DNA of 64,000 bases from Staphylococcus sp. NRL 16/872 (GCF_022815905.2 NZ_CP119327.1:2356001-2420000); one strand, 5' to 3'. Shown: positions 25,883 through 36,078, numbered from the stretch's first letter. The notes: generated from the letters alone by a model not told the origin. Program-made: numbers and translations.

Positions 25883-27346
25883 TTATACCAACACTTTATG
25901 TTGCAAATAACTATCGACGGATTGAGCAACTGCACGTCCTTCTTTAATTGCCCATACAACTAAACTTTGACCTCGTCGTGCGTCCCCAGCAGCAAAAAAC
26001 TTTTCTTGATTCGTACGATAGTCTTTATCATTCGCTACAATTCGATTAAATTTAGTAGCAATATCGAATGCTCGAGGTACAGTCGGTTCAACACCTTCAA
26101 ATCCAATTGAAAGTAATACTAAATCGGCTGGCCAATGTCTTTCAGTACCATCTACTACTACCATACCGTCAGGTGTTTCTTCTAAGATTTGAGTGTATAC
26201 CCCACGAATATTTCCAATGTCGTCAACATCATAACGCATAGTTTGCACACCATAAGCCCGAGGTTCTCTGCCGAAGCGTGTTTCATACTCTTTATGCGCA
26301 TAATCCATTTTGAAGACAGGTAAAGGAAGTGGCCACGATGTATTCGTTTTAAATGTAATTTCTTCTGGCGCTTTAGTATATTTGTTAAATTGTACAATCG
26401 ACTTACAATTTTCACGTAAAGCAGTAGCTACACAATCGGCACCAGTATCACCTGCACCAATAATGATGACATTTTTATCCTTTGCCGTGATAGTAGCTTT
26501 TTCAATTTCACCGTTAAGAAGTTGTGTTTGTTCTGTAAGATAATCCATCGCAAAGTGGATACCTTGTCCCATTCGTCCTTCTAAAGGTAAATCGCGTGCT
26601 TTTTGTGCTCCTGTACATAAGATAATCGCATCAAAGCGCGCTTCTAATTCCTCTCTTGATAAGTCTACACCTATGTTCACGTTCGTTTTAAACATTATGC
26701 CCGCTTCTTCCATTAAAGCAATACGTCGACGTACAACATCTTTGTCTAGCTTCATGTTAGGAATACCATACATGAGTAACCCACCTGGCTCTGCTGCTTT
26801 TTCGAATACCGTAACTTGATAGCCTATGTAATTAAGTTCTTCCGCGGCTGCTAGTCCAGCCGGACCGCTTCCCACAATGGCTACCTTTTGCGCTTTACGT
26901 ACTTTTGGATATTTAGGCTTGACCCATCCATTGTCAAAAGCTTCATCTATAATTGTACGTTCAATACCTTTAATTGCTACAGAATCACGGTTAATCTTCA
27001 TTACACAAGAGTTCTCACAAGGCGCCGGACACACGCGTCCAGTAAAATCAGGAAAATTATTTGTCTCACTTAAACGTTCGTATGCACCTTTAAAATCTTG
27101 ATGATACACTAAATCATTCCATTCAGGAATATAATTACCAATAGGACAGCCAATTGTTTCTCGTCCAAAAGGAAGACCTGTTTGACAAAAAGGTGTACCG
27201 CAATCCATACAACGTGCACCCTGTATTGACGCTTCCTCACGTGAAAAGCGTTGTTGAAATGCATCGTGATTTTTCAATCGATCAACGAGCGACAACTCGG
27301 AAAGCGATTGTTTCTCATATTTCATAAACCCCTTAAACTCGCCCAT
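25883..27346 (-). CDS. gltD: Glutamate synthase small subunit
   Basis: GltD is the beta subunit of NADPH-dependent glutamate synthase and passes electrons from NADPH to GltB. The N-terminal cysteine-rich segment CMDCGTPFCQ...GCPIGN ligates iron-sulfur clusters. The FAD site is GSGPAGLAAAEEL near residue 153, and the NADPH site is GAGDTGADCVA near residue 297. The 487-residue length is usual. It follows gltB by 17 bases in one operon, with AAGGAAG as ribosome binding site. No clear terminator was seen after it. Confidence 0.96.
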   Translation of the reverse strand: MGEFKGFMKYEKQSLSELSLVDRLKNHDAFQQRFSREEASIQGARCMDCGTPFCQTGLPFGRETIGCPIGNYIPEWNDLVYHQDFKGAYERLSETNNFPDFTGRVCPAPCENSCVMKINRDSVAIKGIERTIIDEAFDNGWVKPKYPKVRKAQKVAIVGSGPAGLAAAEELNYIGYQVTVFEKAAEPGGLLMYGIPNMKLDKDVVRRRIALMEEAGIMFKTNVNIGVDLSREELEARFDAIILCTGAQKARDLPLEGRMGQGIHFAMDYLTEQTQLLNGEIEKATITAKDKNVIIIGAGDTGADCVATALRENCKSIVQFNKYTKAPEEITFKTNTSWPLPLPVFKMDYAHKEYETRFGREPRAYGVQTMRYDVDDIGNIRGVYTQILEETPDGMVVVDGTERHWPADLVLLSIGFEGVEPTVPRAFDIATKFNRIVANDKDYRTNQEKFFAAGDARRGQSLVVWAIKEGRAVAQSVDSYLQHKVLV

Positions 27347-27363
27347 AATCGTTCTTCCTTTCT

Positions 27364-30300
27364 TTAATAAATAACTGCTGGCTGTAATGTTTGATCAATA
27401 GATGTACTATCATCATAAAATGCTGCTAATTTCGCTTCATCTTCTTGTGGTAATTGACGACGTTTTAGATCGATTTTTTGCATCATTAATTCGAAATCTT
27501 TCGGAATCACTTTTACTACTTTATCGTCTACATGTTCAAAATCTTGTAGAATAGTTGCTGCTTTAGTGCTTTGAGTAAAGTGATAATGTTCTTCTAACAT
27601 CGTTTTTATTAACGTTCTTTCTTCTTCATTACTTACTTTCTTAAAGGCTAATGTCGGCAATGCATTTACACGTTTAAATGTCTCAATATCGCTTGGGAAA
27701 ATGTAGCAGACGCCACCACTCATACCTTGTCCGAAGTTCTTACCAACATCTCCTAGTATGATGACGTGGCCTCCAGTCATGTATTCCAAACCATGGTCGC
27801 CAATACCTTCAACTACAACGTCTACACCACTATTACGGATACAGAAACGTTCGCCAGCTTTACCATTAATATAGGCTTTACCTTGTGAAGCACCATAGAA
27901 ACTTACATTTCCTACGATAATTTCGTTTTCTCGTTCTTTATTAGGTGCTTTTACGACAACAGTGCCGCCTGATAATCCTTTACCTACATAGTCGTTAGCG
28001 TCACCGGTGTGATGAATCAATAATCCTTTAGGTGCAAAGGCTGCTAAGCTTTGACCTGCATGGCCCGTGGTTTCACCAATAATTGTATGTTCTGGTAAAC
28101 CATCGCTACCATGTTGTTGTGTAATATAACTACCTGTAATAACTCCTACATCACGTTGTTCGTTGTTTACAACGTAATGCCCTTTGAATGTTTCTCCACT
28201 TTCAATACTTTGTTTAGCGTCTTTATATAGATAATTTAAATCGAAACCAATATTTAAATGATGGTCTTGAGCGATTTGTTTCGTGTTTGGTCCGTCTACT
28301 AAATGTAATAATTTAGTGACATCAAGTGATGCGGCTTTAGATTTAAAATTAATATCACTAGAACGTTGTAATAAATCTGTTCGTCCCACTAAATCTTCCA
28401 CCTTTTTCAAACCAAGAGAAGCTAAAACTTCTCTAAGTTCTTCAGCAATAAAATGCATGAAATTCACGACATGATCAGCTTTACCTCTGAATAAAGCTCT
28501 CAAGTCTTGGTTTTGCGTTGCAATACCTACCGGACATGTATCGTTATGACATACACGCATCATGATGCAACCTAAAACGACAAGTGGTGCAGTAGCAAAT
28601 CCAAATTCTTCTGCACCTAGTGCACAAGCTAAGGCCACATCTCTACCTGTTAATAATTTACCGTCTGTTTCTAAACGTACACGACTGCGCAAATGATTCA
28701 ATTTCAATGTTTGATGTGTTTCAGCTAACCCTAGTTCCCACGGTAACCCAGCATGTTGGATACTTGTCTTAGGAGATGCACCTGTTCCACCATCGTATCC
28801 ACTTACAACAATTTTATCTGCGAATGCTTTAGCTACCCCTGAAGCAATCGTTCCAATGCCTGATTTAGATACAAGTTTTACGGCAATATCCGCTTCTTTA
28901 TTCGCATTCTTCAAATCATGAATTAATTGTGCTAAGTCTTCAATTGAATAAATATCATGATGTGGCGGTGGTGAAATCAATCCAATACCTGGTGTTGATC
29001 CACGTGTCTCAGCAATCCACGGGTAGACTTTAGTACCTGGTAATTGGCCACCTTCTCCTGGTTTAGCGCCTTGAGCTACTTTAATTTGTAATTCTTTCGC
29101 ATGTTGTAGGTAATTACTCGTTACACCGAAACGTCCAGAGGCGACTTGTTTTATTGCACTTGATAAACAACTGCCGTCCTCTTGAATTTCATAGCGTTTA
29201 GGATTCTCTCCACCTTCGCCACTATTACTTTTTCCACCTAATCGGTTCATAGCTTTCGCTAATGTTTGATGCGCTTCTTCGGAAATTGAACCATAGCTCA
29301 TGGCTCCCGTGTTAAATCGTTTGACGATAGACGCTACAGATTCCACTTCGCTAATAGGGATAGAACGTTGCGATTTAAATTCTAATAAATCGCGTAAGTG
29401 GTCCTTTCTATTATCATGAACTGCATTTGAAAAAGCTTTAAATTGTTCATAATCATTTTCACGACACGCATGTTGTAATAAGTGAATCGTTTTCGGATTA
29501 AACACATGATGTTGGCCTTGTTGACGCCATTGGAAAAGACTTCCTGGTTCTAAATATTCGCTATGACTACTTTGACGTGCTTTGTTTTCTTCATCAATTT
29601 GTTCAATACTTAAGCCTGACAGTTTAGATTGTGTACCTGTGAAATAAGCATCAATGACTTCTTGAGAAAGTCCCACTGCTTCAAAGATTTGGGCACCTTG
29701 ATAACTTTGAACGGTAGAAATACCCATTTTAGCCATAACTTTAATGACACCTTCAGATAAAACATTCGTATAGGTTTCTACATTTTCAGAAATTGTACCT
29801 TTAAGATGCCCATCCTCCGCTAAGTGCGCAATTGTTTGTTGTCCTAAATATGGAATAACAGCATTAGCACCATAACCTAGTAAACAAGCGACATGATGAA
29901 CTTCGCGTGTTTCACCAGATAAAGCTACAAGACTTGCATTCATACGTAAGTCTTCTCTAATCAATAGTTGATGAATGTGGCTAATTGCTAATAACATTGG
30001 CATCGCATAACGTTGATCTTCAGCTTCTGCATTAACGTCATCAACAAGAAGAGAACTATCATCAAGCACTAAAATCGTATAGCCTTCACGTGTAGCTTGA
30101 ATCGCCGCATTACCTAAGCGTTGTAATGCTTCTTCAAGACTATCACGATATAATGTTGATAAATGTTTCACGTCAAACTTACTTTGTTTAATCTTCTCTA
30201 ATTGACTCAACGTCAACACAGGTTTAGATAATTGAATACGATTAAGCACAGAAGGATCCGGTTGTAATAAGTTTCCTTCTCCTCCTAAATAAGAAAGTTC

Positions 30301-31884
30301 ACTTGTTACAATCTTCTCGCGATATGCATCAATCGGTGGATTGGTAACTTGTGCAAATAATTGTTTGAAGTAATTAAATAATGACTCAGGTCGCTCATTA
30401 AGTACTGCGAGTGGTGAGTCGTAACCCATAGCACCAATTGGATCTTTCTTGCCTGCAACTAAAGTCGTCATATATTTATAAATATCTTCTTTGGTATAAC
30501 CAAATTGCTTTTGTAATCTAAATAGCGTTGATGGTTCTAATAAATGACGGTTATACTTTACGTCATCTAAACCTAAATCAACTTTATAATTTTCAAGCCA
30601 TGTTTGATATGGATGTTGACTAGCAATACGTGCTTTTAACTCATTATTATCAATGACTTTATTCGCTTTGAAATCGACAAGTAATAATTTCCCAGGATTT
30701 AATTGCCCTTTAAAGGCAACATTTTCCTCAGGGACATCGATGACACCTACTTCAGATGAAAATACAATAAAGTTATCTTTAGTAATCGTATAACGACCTG
30801 GACGTAAACCATTACGGTCAGTTAGCGCACCAATTTTGTCACCATTACAGAATGAGATCATCGTCGGTCCATCCCATGGCTCCATTAAATAACTATAGAA
30901 TTCATAAAATGCACGTACATTTTCATCGTTTGATTTGTTATATAACCACGGTTCGGGAATTAACAACATGGCTGCTTCTTCAGGCTCCATCGCTAATGTT
31001 AAAAATTCTAACGCGTTATCCACAATAGCCGAGTCACTTCCATCTTCATCAACAATCTTTTGAATTTTATAGCTTTCTTCCCCGAATATTGTATGAATTA
31101 ACGTGCGTTGTCGCGCACGCATCCAATTGACATTGCCTTTTATCGTATTAATTTCTCCATTATGCATTAACATACGGTTCGGGTGGGCACGTTTCCAACT
31201 TGGAAATGTATTCGTACTAAATCTTGAATGAACTAAACCTAACTTCGATTTATAATCTTCATTATTTAAATCTAAATACAATTTTTTAATTTGGTCAGAT
31301 CGCAACCATCCTTTATACACAATCGTTTTATGAGATAAGCTTGTGAAATAAAGTCTTAAATCTTGTGCTTCAGCATATTGTTCAATTTGCTTTCTTGCTA
31401 AGAAAAGTTGCTTCACAGCTGTGTTATGTGAATTTAAATCAATAAATACTTGTTGAATACAAGGCATAGTTGCCACAACATGTGGTGCGATGGCTTGTGT
31501 GTCGACGGGTACATCTCTATAACCAATAACGTTTAATCCTTCTTGTTCAATGATTTGATTAAATATTGGTTCATGAGAAGAGCCTGCAATTTTTTGGTTA
31601 GAGAAAAAAAGACCTACCGCATATTCTCCTTCATTAGGTAAGTCGAATCCACTATGTTTTTTGAAAAATTCAAACGGAATTTCTGTCATAATTCCCGCAC
31701 CGTCTCCAGTAATTTCGTCTGCCCCAACGCCCCCACGATGGTCTAATCGTCGTAACATTTCTAAAGATTTTTCAATAATGTCATGAGACCTTACATTATT
31801 CATATTGGCATAAAAACCGATACCACATGCATCATGTTCCTCACGATAATCATACAATCCTCTTTTTAATCTATGTTCAAACAC
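27364..31884 (-). CDS. gltB: Glutamate synthase large subunit
   Basis: GltB makes two glutamates from glutamine and 2-oxoglutarate in nitrogen assimilation. A short propeptide precedes the catalytic cysteine in HDACGIGF (Cys20), which heads the class II glutaminase domain. The FMN-binding synthase domain follows, with GEGGENPKRY, GAKPGEGGQLPG and the 3Fe-4S cysteines in CIMMRVCHNDTCPVG. The C-terminal GXGXG beta-helix includes GGTVVVKAP and GMSGGVCYIF. The protein is about 1506 residues. I prefer a GTG start at 31884, eight bases after GGAG; a GTG nine bases upstream overlaps the binding site. The divergent gltC gene points to activation by GltC. Confidence 0.96.
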   Translation of the reverse strand: MFEHRLKRGLYDYREEHDACGIGFYANMNNVRSHDIIEKSLEMLRRLDHRGGVGADEITGDGAGIMTEIPFEFFKKHSGFDLPNEGEYAVGLFFSNQKIAGSSHEPIFNQIIEQEGLNVIGYRDVPVDTQAIAPHVVATMPCIQQVFIDLNSHNTAVKQLFLARKQIEQYAEAQDLRLYFTSLSHKTIVYKGWLRSDQIKKLYLDLNNEDYKSKLGLVHSRFSTNTFPSWKRAHPNRMLMHNGEINTIKGNVNWMRARQRTLIHTIFGEESYKIQKIVDEDGSDSAIVDNALEFLTLAMEPEEAAMLLIPEPWLYNKSNDENVRAFYEFYSYLMEPWDGPTMISFCNGDKIGALTDRNGLRPGRYTITKDNFIVFSSEVGVIDVPEENVAFKGQLNPGKLLLVDFKANKVIDNNELKARIASQHPYQTWLENYKVDLGLDDVKYNRHLLEPSTLFRLQKQFGYTKEDIYKYMTTLVAGKKDPIGAMGYDSPLAVLNERPESLFNYFKQLFAQVTNPPIDAYREKIVTSELSYLGGEGNLLQPDPSVLNRIQLSKPVLTLSQLEKIKQSKFDVKHLSTLYRDSLEEALQRLGNAAIQATREGYTILVLDDSSLLVDDVNAEAEDQRYAMPMLLAISHIHQLLIREDLRMNASLVALSGETREVHHVACLLGYGANAVIPYLGQQTIAHLAEDGHLKGTISENVETYTNVLSEGVIKVMAKMGISTVQSYQGAQIFEAVGLSQEVIDAYFTGTQSKLSGLSIEQIDEENKARQSSHSEYLEPGSLFQWRQQGQHHVFNPKTIHLLQHACRENDYEQFKAFSNAVHDNRKDHLRDLLEFKSQRSIPISEVESVASIVKRFNTGAMSYGSISEEAHQTLAKAMNRLGGKSNSGEGGENPKRYEIQEDGSCLSSAIKQVASGRFGVTSNYLQHAKELQIKVAQGAKPGEGGQLPGTKVYPWIAETRGSTPGIGLISPPPHHDIYSIEDLAQLIHDLKNANKEADIAVKLVSKSGIGTIASGVAKAFADKIVVSGYDGGTGASPKTSIQHAGLPWELGLAETHQTLKLNHLRSRVRLETDGKLLTGRDVALACALGAEEFGFATAPLVVLGCIMMRVCHNDTCPVGIATQNQDLRALFRGKADHVVNFMHFIAEELREVLASLGLKKVEDLVGRTDLLQRSSDINFKSKAASLDVTKLLHLVDGPNTKQIAQDHHLNIGFDLNYLYKDAKQSIESGETFKGHYVVNNEQRDVGVITGSYITQQHGSDGLPEHTIIGETTGHAGQSLAAFAPKGLLIHHTGDANDYVGKGLSGGTVVVKAPNKERENEIIVGNVSFYGASQGKAYINGKAGERFCIRNSGVDVVVEGIGDHGLEYMTGGHVIILGDVGKNFGQGMSGGVCYIFPSDIETFKRVNALPTLAFKKVSNEEERTLIKTMLEEHYHFTQSTKAATILQDFEHVDDKVVKVIPKDFELMMQKIDLKRRQLPQEDEAKLAAFYDDSTSIDQTLQPAVIY

Positions 31885-31934
31885 GATGCCCACTCCTTTT
31901 GAGAATTTTCAGAAAATTACTGTTAATAATAATT

Positions 31935-31963
31935 AATATAATGTAAAATATTTATCTGAACAA
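31935..31963 (-). promoter_or_regulatory. Candidate gltBD promoter
   Basis: On the minus strand TTGTTC (31958-31963) lies 17 bases from TATATT (31935-31940) in the 160-base gltB-gltC intergenic region. This is a reasonable site for GltC-dependent control. No operator was identified with confidence. Confidence 0.45.
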
Positions 31964-32044
31964 TATATTAAATAGATAATATCGTTCTAAAAACTAGATG
32001 AATAACACCACGATAAAAAACATAGTTGAAAGCGAGGGAACGAT

Positions 32045-32932
32045 TTGGAGTTTAAACAACTTAAATATTTCGTAGAAGTCGCAAAGCGAGAACATATTTC
32101 CGAAGCTGCATTAGAATTAAATATTGCGCAATCGGCTATCAGCAGACAAATCACCTTATTAGAACAAGAGTTACAAGTGACACTATTTAATAGACAAGGC
32201 CGCAATATCCGACTAACCTCTCAAGGCAAGGCTTTATTAACCCAAGCCACTCAAATTTTAGGACAATTAGATGAAACAGTTGCCCTTTTCCAAAGAGAAA
32301 AATTTAAAAACGCACATACTATCCATATCGGATTTGAAGAAAGTTACGTTTCAACAATGATTACACCCCTGATCCAATCATTTGAACAAAATTACGAAAG
32401 TACAATCTTGCCAACTTTAATGACAATGCCAGATATTATAGAAAAGATTTATACAGGCGCACTCGACATAGGACTAATCGAGACAACTCCAGAACTGCAA
32501 CAAGACAAACGTGTATCATTGAAACCTTTATTTGAAGAAACTTATCATATTTATGTACCTAAAGATGACGCCGTGGCTTTAGCAACTAACCCACCACTCT
32601 CTCAATTCGAGAAACAAATGTTATATACGCTAACGCCTCTTGCTCCAAGTATAGAACTTAAATTAAAAAGTATTATAAAGTCATCGATCAATATAGTTGG
32701 TACAGAGTCATTAGCGAAATATTTATTGAAGCAAGGACGGGGATATATTTTAGTTCCTAATTATGTAAATCTCCATTATACTGAACAACAATTATGTGAT
32801 ATTTCGCTAGCACATACGGAATTAAAACGTTCATTTTGTGTGATTGCAAAAAAAGATAATAATAAAGTAGACGTACTTAATTTATTGAATTTAATTCAGC
32901 AACGATTAAGTAAAGTGACAACTTATCATTAG
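32045..32932 (+). CDS. gltC: LysR-type activator of glutamate synthase
   Basis: The 295-residue product is a LysR-type regulator. The N-terminal winged helix (residues 1-60) reads FKQLKYFVEVAKREHISEAALELNIAQSAISRQITLLEQELQ, and a type 2 periplasmic-binding-like effector domain follows. It is transcribed away from gltB, the classical arrangement in which GltC activates gltBD in response to 2-oxoglutarate and glutamate. The start is TTG, with GAGGGA eight bases upstream; no better ATG is in frame. The effector is assigned by homology, not seen. Confidence 0.9.
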   Translation: MEFKQLKYFVEVAKREHISEAALELNIAQSAISRQITLLEQELQVTLFNRQGRNIRLTSQGKALLTQATQILGQLDETVALFQREKFKNAHTIHIGFEESYVSTMITPLIQSFEQNYESTILPTLMTMPDIIEKIYTGALDIGLIETTPELQQDKRVSLKPLFEETYHIYVPKDDAVALATNPPLSQFEKQMLYTLTPLAPSIELKLKSIIKSSINIVGTESLAKYLLKQGRGYILVPNYVNLHYTEQQLCDISLAHTELKRSFCVIAKKDNNKVDVLNLLNLIQQRLSKVTTYH

Positions 32933-33047
32933 TTAAAAGGAGTAAGTAAATTAAAATAGCTACTATTTGAATAATCATTTATGGAGGCGTATAATCGCCC
33001 TGTTATAATAAAGGGTAGAAATATAAGATGAATGAGGTTTATGATTC

Positions 33048-34172
33048 ATGAATTTAAAGAACCAAACACAACTTCAACGCCGAGTACTTAATTGGATAAC
33101 GCTTATTATTGCAGTCATAATGATAGCTTTATTTGTCTTTACATTTTTTAATGCGTCTTTTTATCACACACCTATTGGTAAAATCACGCAAGTTGACACA
33201 ACGAAAGCACAAAAAATAACAGACGAACATCATAACTCTGACTTAAAGTATAAGCAACACTTAACATTAACAATACTTAATGGCCAGTATAAAGGAACTA
33301 CAACCACTGTTGAGAACACTTATGCAAAATCTCAAGCAGATACTGAACATTTTAATAAAAATGACAAAGTATTATTACATATTCAAAAAAGCCCTAAAGA
33401 CGCGACAATCTTAGAGAAGAAACGTGACAGTCTCACTGTGGCTATTGTGGGCATCTTTATCATAACGTTACTTCTAGTAGGAAGACATGTAGGACTTCAA
33501 TCCATCTTGTCATTAATATTTAATACTATTGCGATTATGTCAGCGATAGCAATTCATAACCAACTGCCATCCACAAATTTATTTTTATTAATGAGTGTAG
33601 CGGTGATCCTTTCTACTATCGTTACATTGTTATTGGTAACAGGTTGGCACTTACGTACATGGATTACAGCACTTAGTACATTGTTAGGTACATTTTTATG
33701 TATCGGTATTACAGAAATGGTAATCCAGTTTACAGGCGGCGCTGGCATAAAGTATGAAACAATGAGTTTTCTGACCTTACCACCTAAAGATGTATTTATG
33801 GCTTCCGTATTAATCGGTTCATTAGGCGCTGTTATGGACGTAGCGATTACCATCTCTAGTGGTATGTATGAAATTGTTCAACGTACGCCTGACATTGCTA
33901 CATCTCGTTTAGCATTAGCAGGTCGTAATATTGGCCAAGATATCATGGGTACAATGACTAATATTTTACTTTTCTCTTATTTATCTGGCAGTTTATCCAT
34001 GTTTTTAATTTACTTAAAAAATGCGAATACATTCACTTATACAATTTCAATGAACTGGTCGCTAGAGATTGCCCGCGCATTAACCGGTGGCATCGGTATA
34101 GTATTAACCATTCCAATTACTATTGGTTTAATGGTGTTATTGGTTAAAAGAAAGGGTGTGAAGACACGATGA
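33048..34172 (+). CDS. YibE/F family membrane protein (first of pair)
   Basis: The 374-residue protein has an N-terminal membrane segment (residues 16-36), an extracytoplasmic beta-rich domain (40-125), and about six or seven further membrane segments. The FMASVLIGSLGAVMDVAITISSGMYEI motif near residues 247-273 is characteristic of the YibE/F family. The function is unknown; transport has been suggested for the family. It overlaps the next gene by four bases (ATGA), so the two are translationally coupled and probably form one complex. A TATAAT at 33004-33009 may be the -10 element, but no good -35 is seen. Confidence 0.85.
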   Translation: MNLKNQTQLQRRVLNWITLIIAVIMIALFVFTFFNASFYHTPIGKITQVDTTKAQKITDEHHNSDLKYKQHLTLTILNGQYKGTTTTVENTYAKSQADTEHFNKNDKVLLHIQKSPKDATILEKKRDSLTVAIVGIFIITLLLVGRHVGLQSILSLIFNTIAIMSAIAIHNQLPSTNLFLLMSVAVILSTIVTLLLVTGWHLRTWITALSTLLGTFLCIGITEMVIQFTGGAGIKYETMSFLTLPPKDVFMASVLIGSLGAVMDVAITISSGMYEIVQRTPDIATSRLALAGRNIGQDIMGTMTNILLFSYLSGSLSMFLIYLKNANTFTYTISMNWSLEIARALTGGIGIVLTIPITIGLMVLLVKRKGVKTR

Positions 34173-34984
34173 ATGCAATTTTTATACTCGCACTGATTTT
34201 ATTTGCTTTAATGATTATTTTCGGAGGTAAAAAGGGCGTTGTTTCTTATTTAACCTTATTTTTAAACTTTATTATTTTAATCATTAGTATTGTTTTCATA
34301 ATGTTGGGAATGCCTATTTATTTAGTTTCACTTATTTTTTGCTTGGTTATAGCAGCGTGTAATCTATTTATTTTGAATAGTTATAACACTAAGACGAAAG
34401 CTGCATTTATAGGTACTATTATTACCACTATTCTTTTAATCATAGGTATTTATTTATCAGTTAAATTAGGCCATTTACAAGGGTTTGCCTCTGAACAACA
34501 AGATGAGACCTATATTTTCTCTATGAACATTGGCATTGATATGGTGCAATTTTCAGTATTCACTATTATTCTTGCAGTGATTGCAGCGGTAATTGATTTA
34601 ACAATTACCATCAGTTCGCCTATGTATGAACTGCATGCTACCAATCCCAATTTAACGCGCAAAGAATTATTCCAATCTGGCATGCGTGTAGGTAAAGAAA
34701 TTCTCGCAACGTCCGCTAATACGATTTATTTAGCATTCTTCGGTGGCCAACTGACTTTATTCTTTTGGTTCTTCCAACTCCATTATTCGTTTGGACATAT
34801 TCTTAACTCGAAGATTTTCGCTCAAGAATTTATTTCTATTTTGCTAGGTGGCATTGCCGTAGCGCTTAGTATTCCGATCACAGCATGGATCACTGCGATG
34901 TTGATTAAACATCCTAAATTTAATCATTCCACACCTTCCGATACTTCTTCTCTTGAAAAGGAAGCATCAATTGAACGTGAATAA
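34169..34984 (+). CDS. YibE/F family membrane protein (second of pair)
   Basis: The 271-residue protein has about seven membrane segments and lacks the extracytoplasmic domain of its partner. The family motif appears as IIAVIAAVIDLTITISSPMYEL near residues 133-154, paralogous to the one in the upstream protein. It is followed by a hairpin terminator at 34994-35046. Function is unknown; the conserved Asp and Ser/Tyr in the shared motif suggest a common channel or carrier core. Confidence 0.83.
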   Translation: MNAIFILALILFALMIIFGGKKGVVSYLTLFLNFIILIISIVFIMLGMPIYLVSLIFCLVIAACNLFILNSYNTKTKAAFIGTIITTILLIIGIYLSVKLGHLQGFASEQQDETYIFSMNIGIDMVQFSVFTIILAVIAAVIDLTITISSPMYELHATNPNLTRKELFQSGMRVGKEILATSANTIYLAFFGGQLTLFFWFFQLHYSFGHILNSKIFAQEFISILLGGIAVALSIPITAWITAMLIKHPKFNHSTPSDTSSLEKEASIERE

Positions 34985-34993
34985 GATAACTAA

Positions 34994-35046
34994 AAACGTA
35001 AGCATCCTGCAATTTTCAATCACTGTAGTGACGCTTACGTTTCATT
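34994..35046. terminator. Bidirectional terminator between the YibE/F pair and the GNAT gene
   Basis: The stem 34994-35003 with 35033-35042 (aaacgtaagc/gcttacgttt) encloses a loop of 29 bases that can pair further. T-rich flanks lie on both sides, between convergent genes. Confidence 0.65.
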
Positions 35047-35050
35047 TATT

Positions 35051-35518
35051 TTATTTAATTGTATAGCTCATGATATGAACTGGCCTACCTTCTAAAGAAG
35101 CGTCACCAGTATAATTATATCCCGCGTTCTCATACAACCTAATTGCTTTATAATTATCAGTGTTCACTGTAAGCACAATTTCGTTTACGTTTGGAAATTC
35201 CTGTTCAATGAAGTGAGGTAACGCTTCAATAATTGATTTTCCAATACCTTGCCCTCTATGTTTCGCATCAACACTAAATGAACGAAAGAACATCGCCTGG
35301 CGATTGTCACTATATGGTGCGACGCCACTACCATCATGTAAAGTGAAATATCCCACGCATCTATCATTTTGCATAACAATGATTGGATGTCTTTCATTAT
35401 CTTCTTGAGCTAACTTAATGTTATGTAATGGTGTTCTCGTAAATTTCCTATCTTCCTTAAGCACTTTAAATGAGTCAATCAGTTTAAGGTCTTTATTTTT
35501 AAAACGTCGAATCTGCAT
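35051..35518 (-). CDS. GNAT family N-acetyltransferase
   Basis: The 155-residue protein has the GNAT core: strand beta4 FFRSFSVDAKHR, the acetyl-CoA loop RGQGIGKSIIEAL near residues 90-102, and the late motif TVNTDNYKAIRLYENAGY. I start it at the ATG giving MQIRRFKNKD because AGGGGG lies at the proper distance, although the frame is open 11 codons further up. It begins seven bases after the stop of the Nudix gene and so is probably cotranscribed. The substrate is unknown. Confidence 0.88.
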   Translation of the reverse strand: MQIRRFKNKDLKLIDSFKVLKEDRKFTRTPLHNIKLAQEDNERHPIIVMQNDRCVGYFTLHDGSGVAPYSDNRQAMFFRSFSVDAKHRGQGIGKSIIEALPHFIEQEFPNVNEIVLTVNTDNYKAIRLYENAGYNYTGDASLEGRPVHIMSYTIK

Positions 35519-35525
35519 TTTCCCC

Positions 35526-35915
35526 CTACCTCCTTGCCGAAAATGTTTCAATCCATTTGATTACAGCAGGCGCTATTAATGACGTATCTTTCTTATCAAA
35601 CCATTTCATATCAGTAATCTCATTATCAATCGTCACTTTATCCCAATCAATGCTCCCTTTAACTTTAAAGCCATTCAATTCAGTTAACGTATCTGGTTGG
35701 GGATAGGCTTCTCCTACAACTGTACCTATATAAGTGAAATCACTTTGTGCTAAGTCTATACTGAGCTCTTCCTTAACCTCTCTTTGAATTGCATCAAGTA
35801 AAGTTTCACCCTCATCAATCTTGCCTCCAGGAAAATAATACTTTTCTCTGTGGCGTACTTGCACCAATAATATTTTGTCATCTGTTTCTTCAACTAAACA
35901 TACACATTTAATCAT
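35526..35915 (-). CDS. Nudix hydrolase
   Basis: The 129-residue protein carries a Nudix box, GKIDEGETLLDAIQREVKEELSI near residues 31-53. The metal-binding REVKEE is intact; the usual final glycine is serine. Such enzymes cleave nucleoside diphosphates linked to another group and often clean nucleotide pools. The substrate cannot be told. It is the first gene of a two-gene unit with the following acetyltransferase. Confidence 0.88.
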   Translation of the reverse strand: MIKCVCLVEETDDKILLVQVRHREKYYFPGGKIDEGETLLDAIQREVKEELSIDLAQSDFTYIGTVVGEAYPQPDTLTELNGFKVKGSIDWDKVTIDNEITDMKWFDKKDTSLIAPAVIKWIETFSARR

Positions 35916-35983
35916 AGAATATTATTTCTCCATTTATGGCTTTACACTTCAAAAAAATAACACAATTTAGTATGATGTTAACA

Positions 35984-35989
35984 TATAAT
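35984..35989 (+). promoter_or_regulatory. Candidate -10 element before the 92-residue protein gene
   Basis: A perfect TATAAT lies ten bases before the hairpin at 36000. The -35 region is poor. If used, the mRNA would begin almost at the base of that hairpin. Confidence 0.45.
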
Positions 35990-35999
35990 AATAAAGAAA

Positions 36000-36053
36000 G
36001 TCGGGACAAAAAGAATTTAAGTTCTGTGAAACTCTAAGCCTTTTTGTCCCGAC
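36000..36053. repeat. gggaca hairpin, 14-bp perfect stem
   Basis: Positions 36000-36013 pair with 36040-36053 (gtcgggacaaaaag and its complement). It belongs to a family of staphylococcal intergenic palindromes also seen here at 45455, 49033, 49153 and 54712. It ends 25 bases before a start codon, so it would lie in the 5' untranslated region. Confidence 0.8.
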
Positions 36054-36078
36054 CTATTCGTTTCGGAGGGTTTTATTA

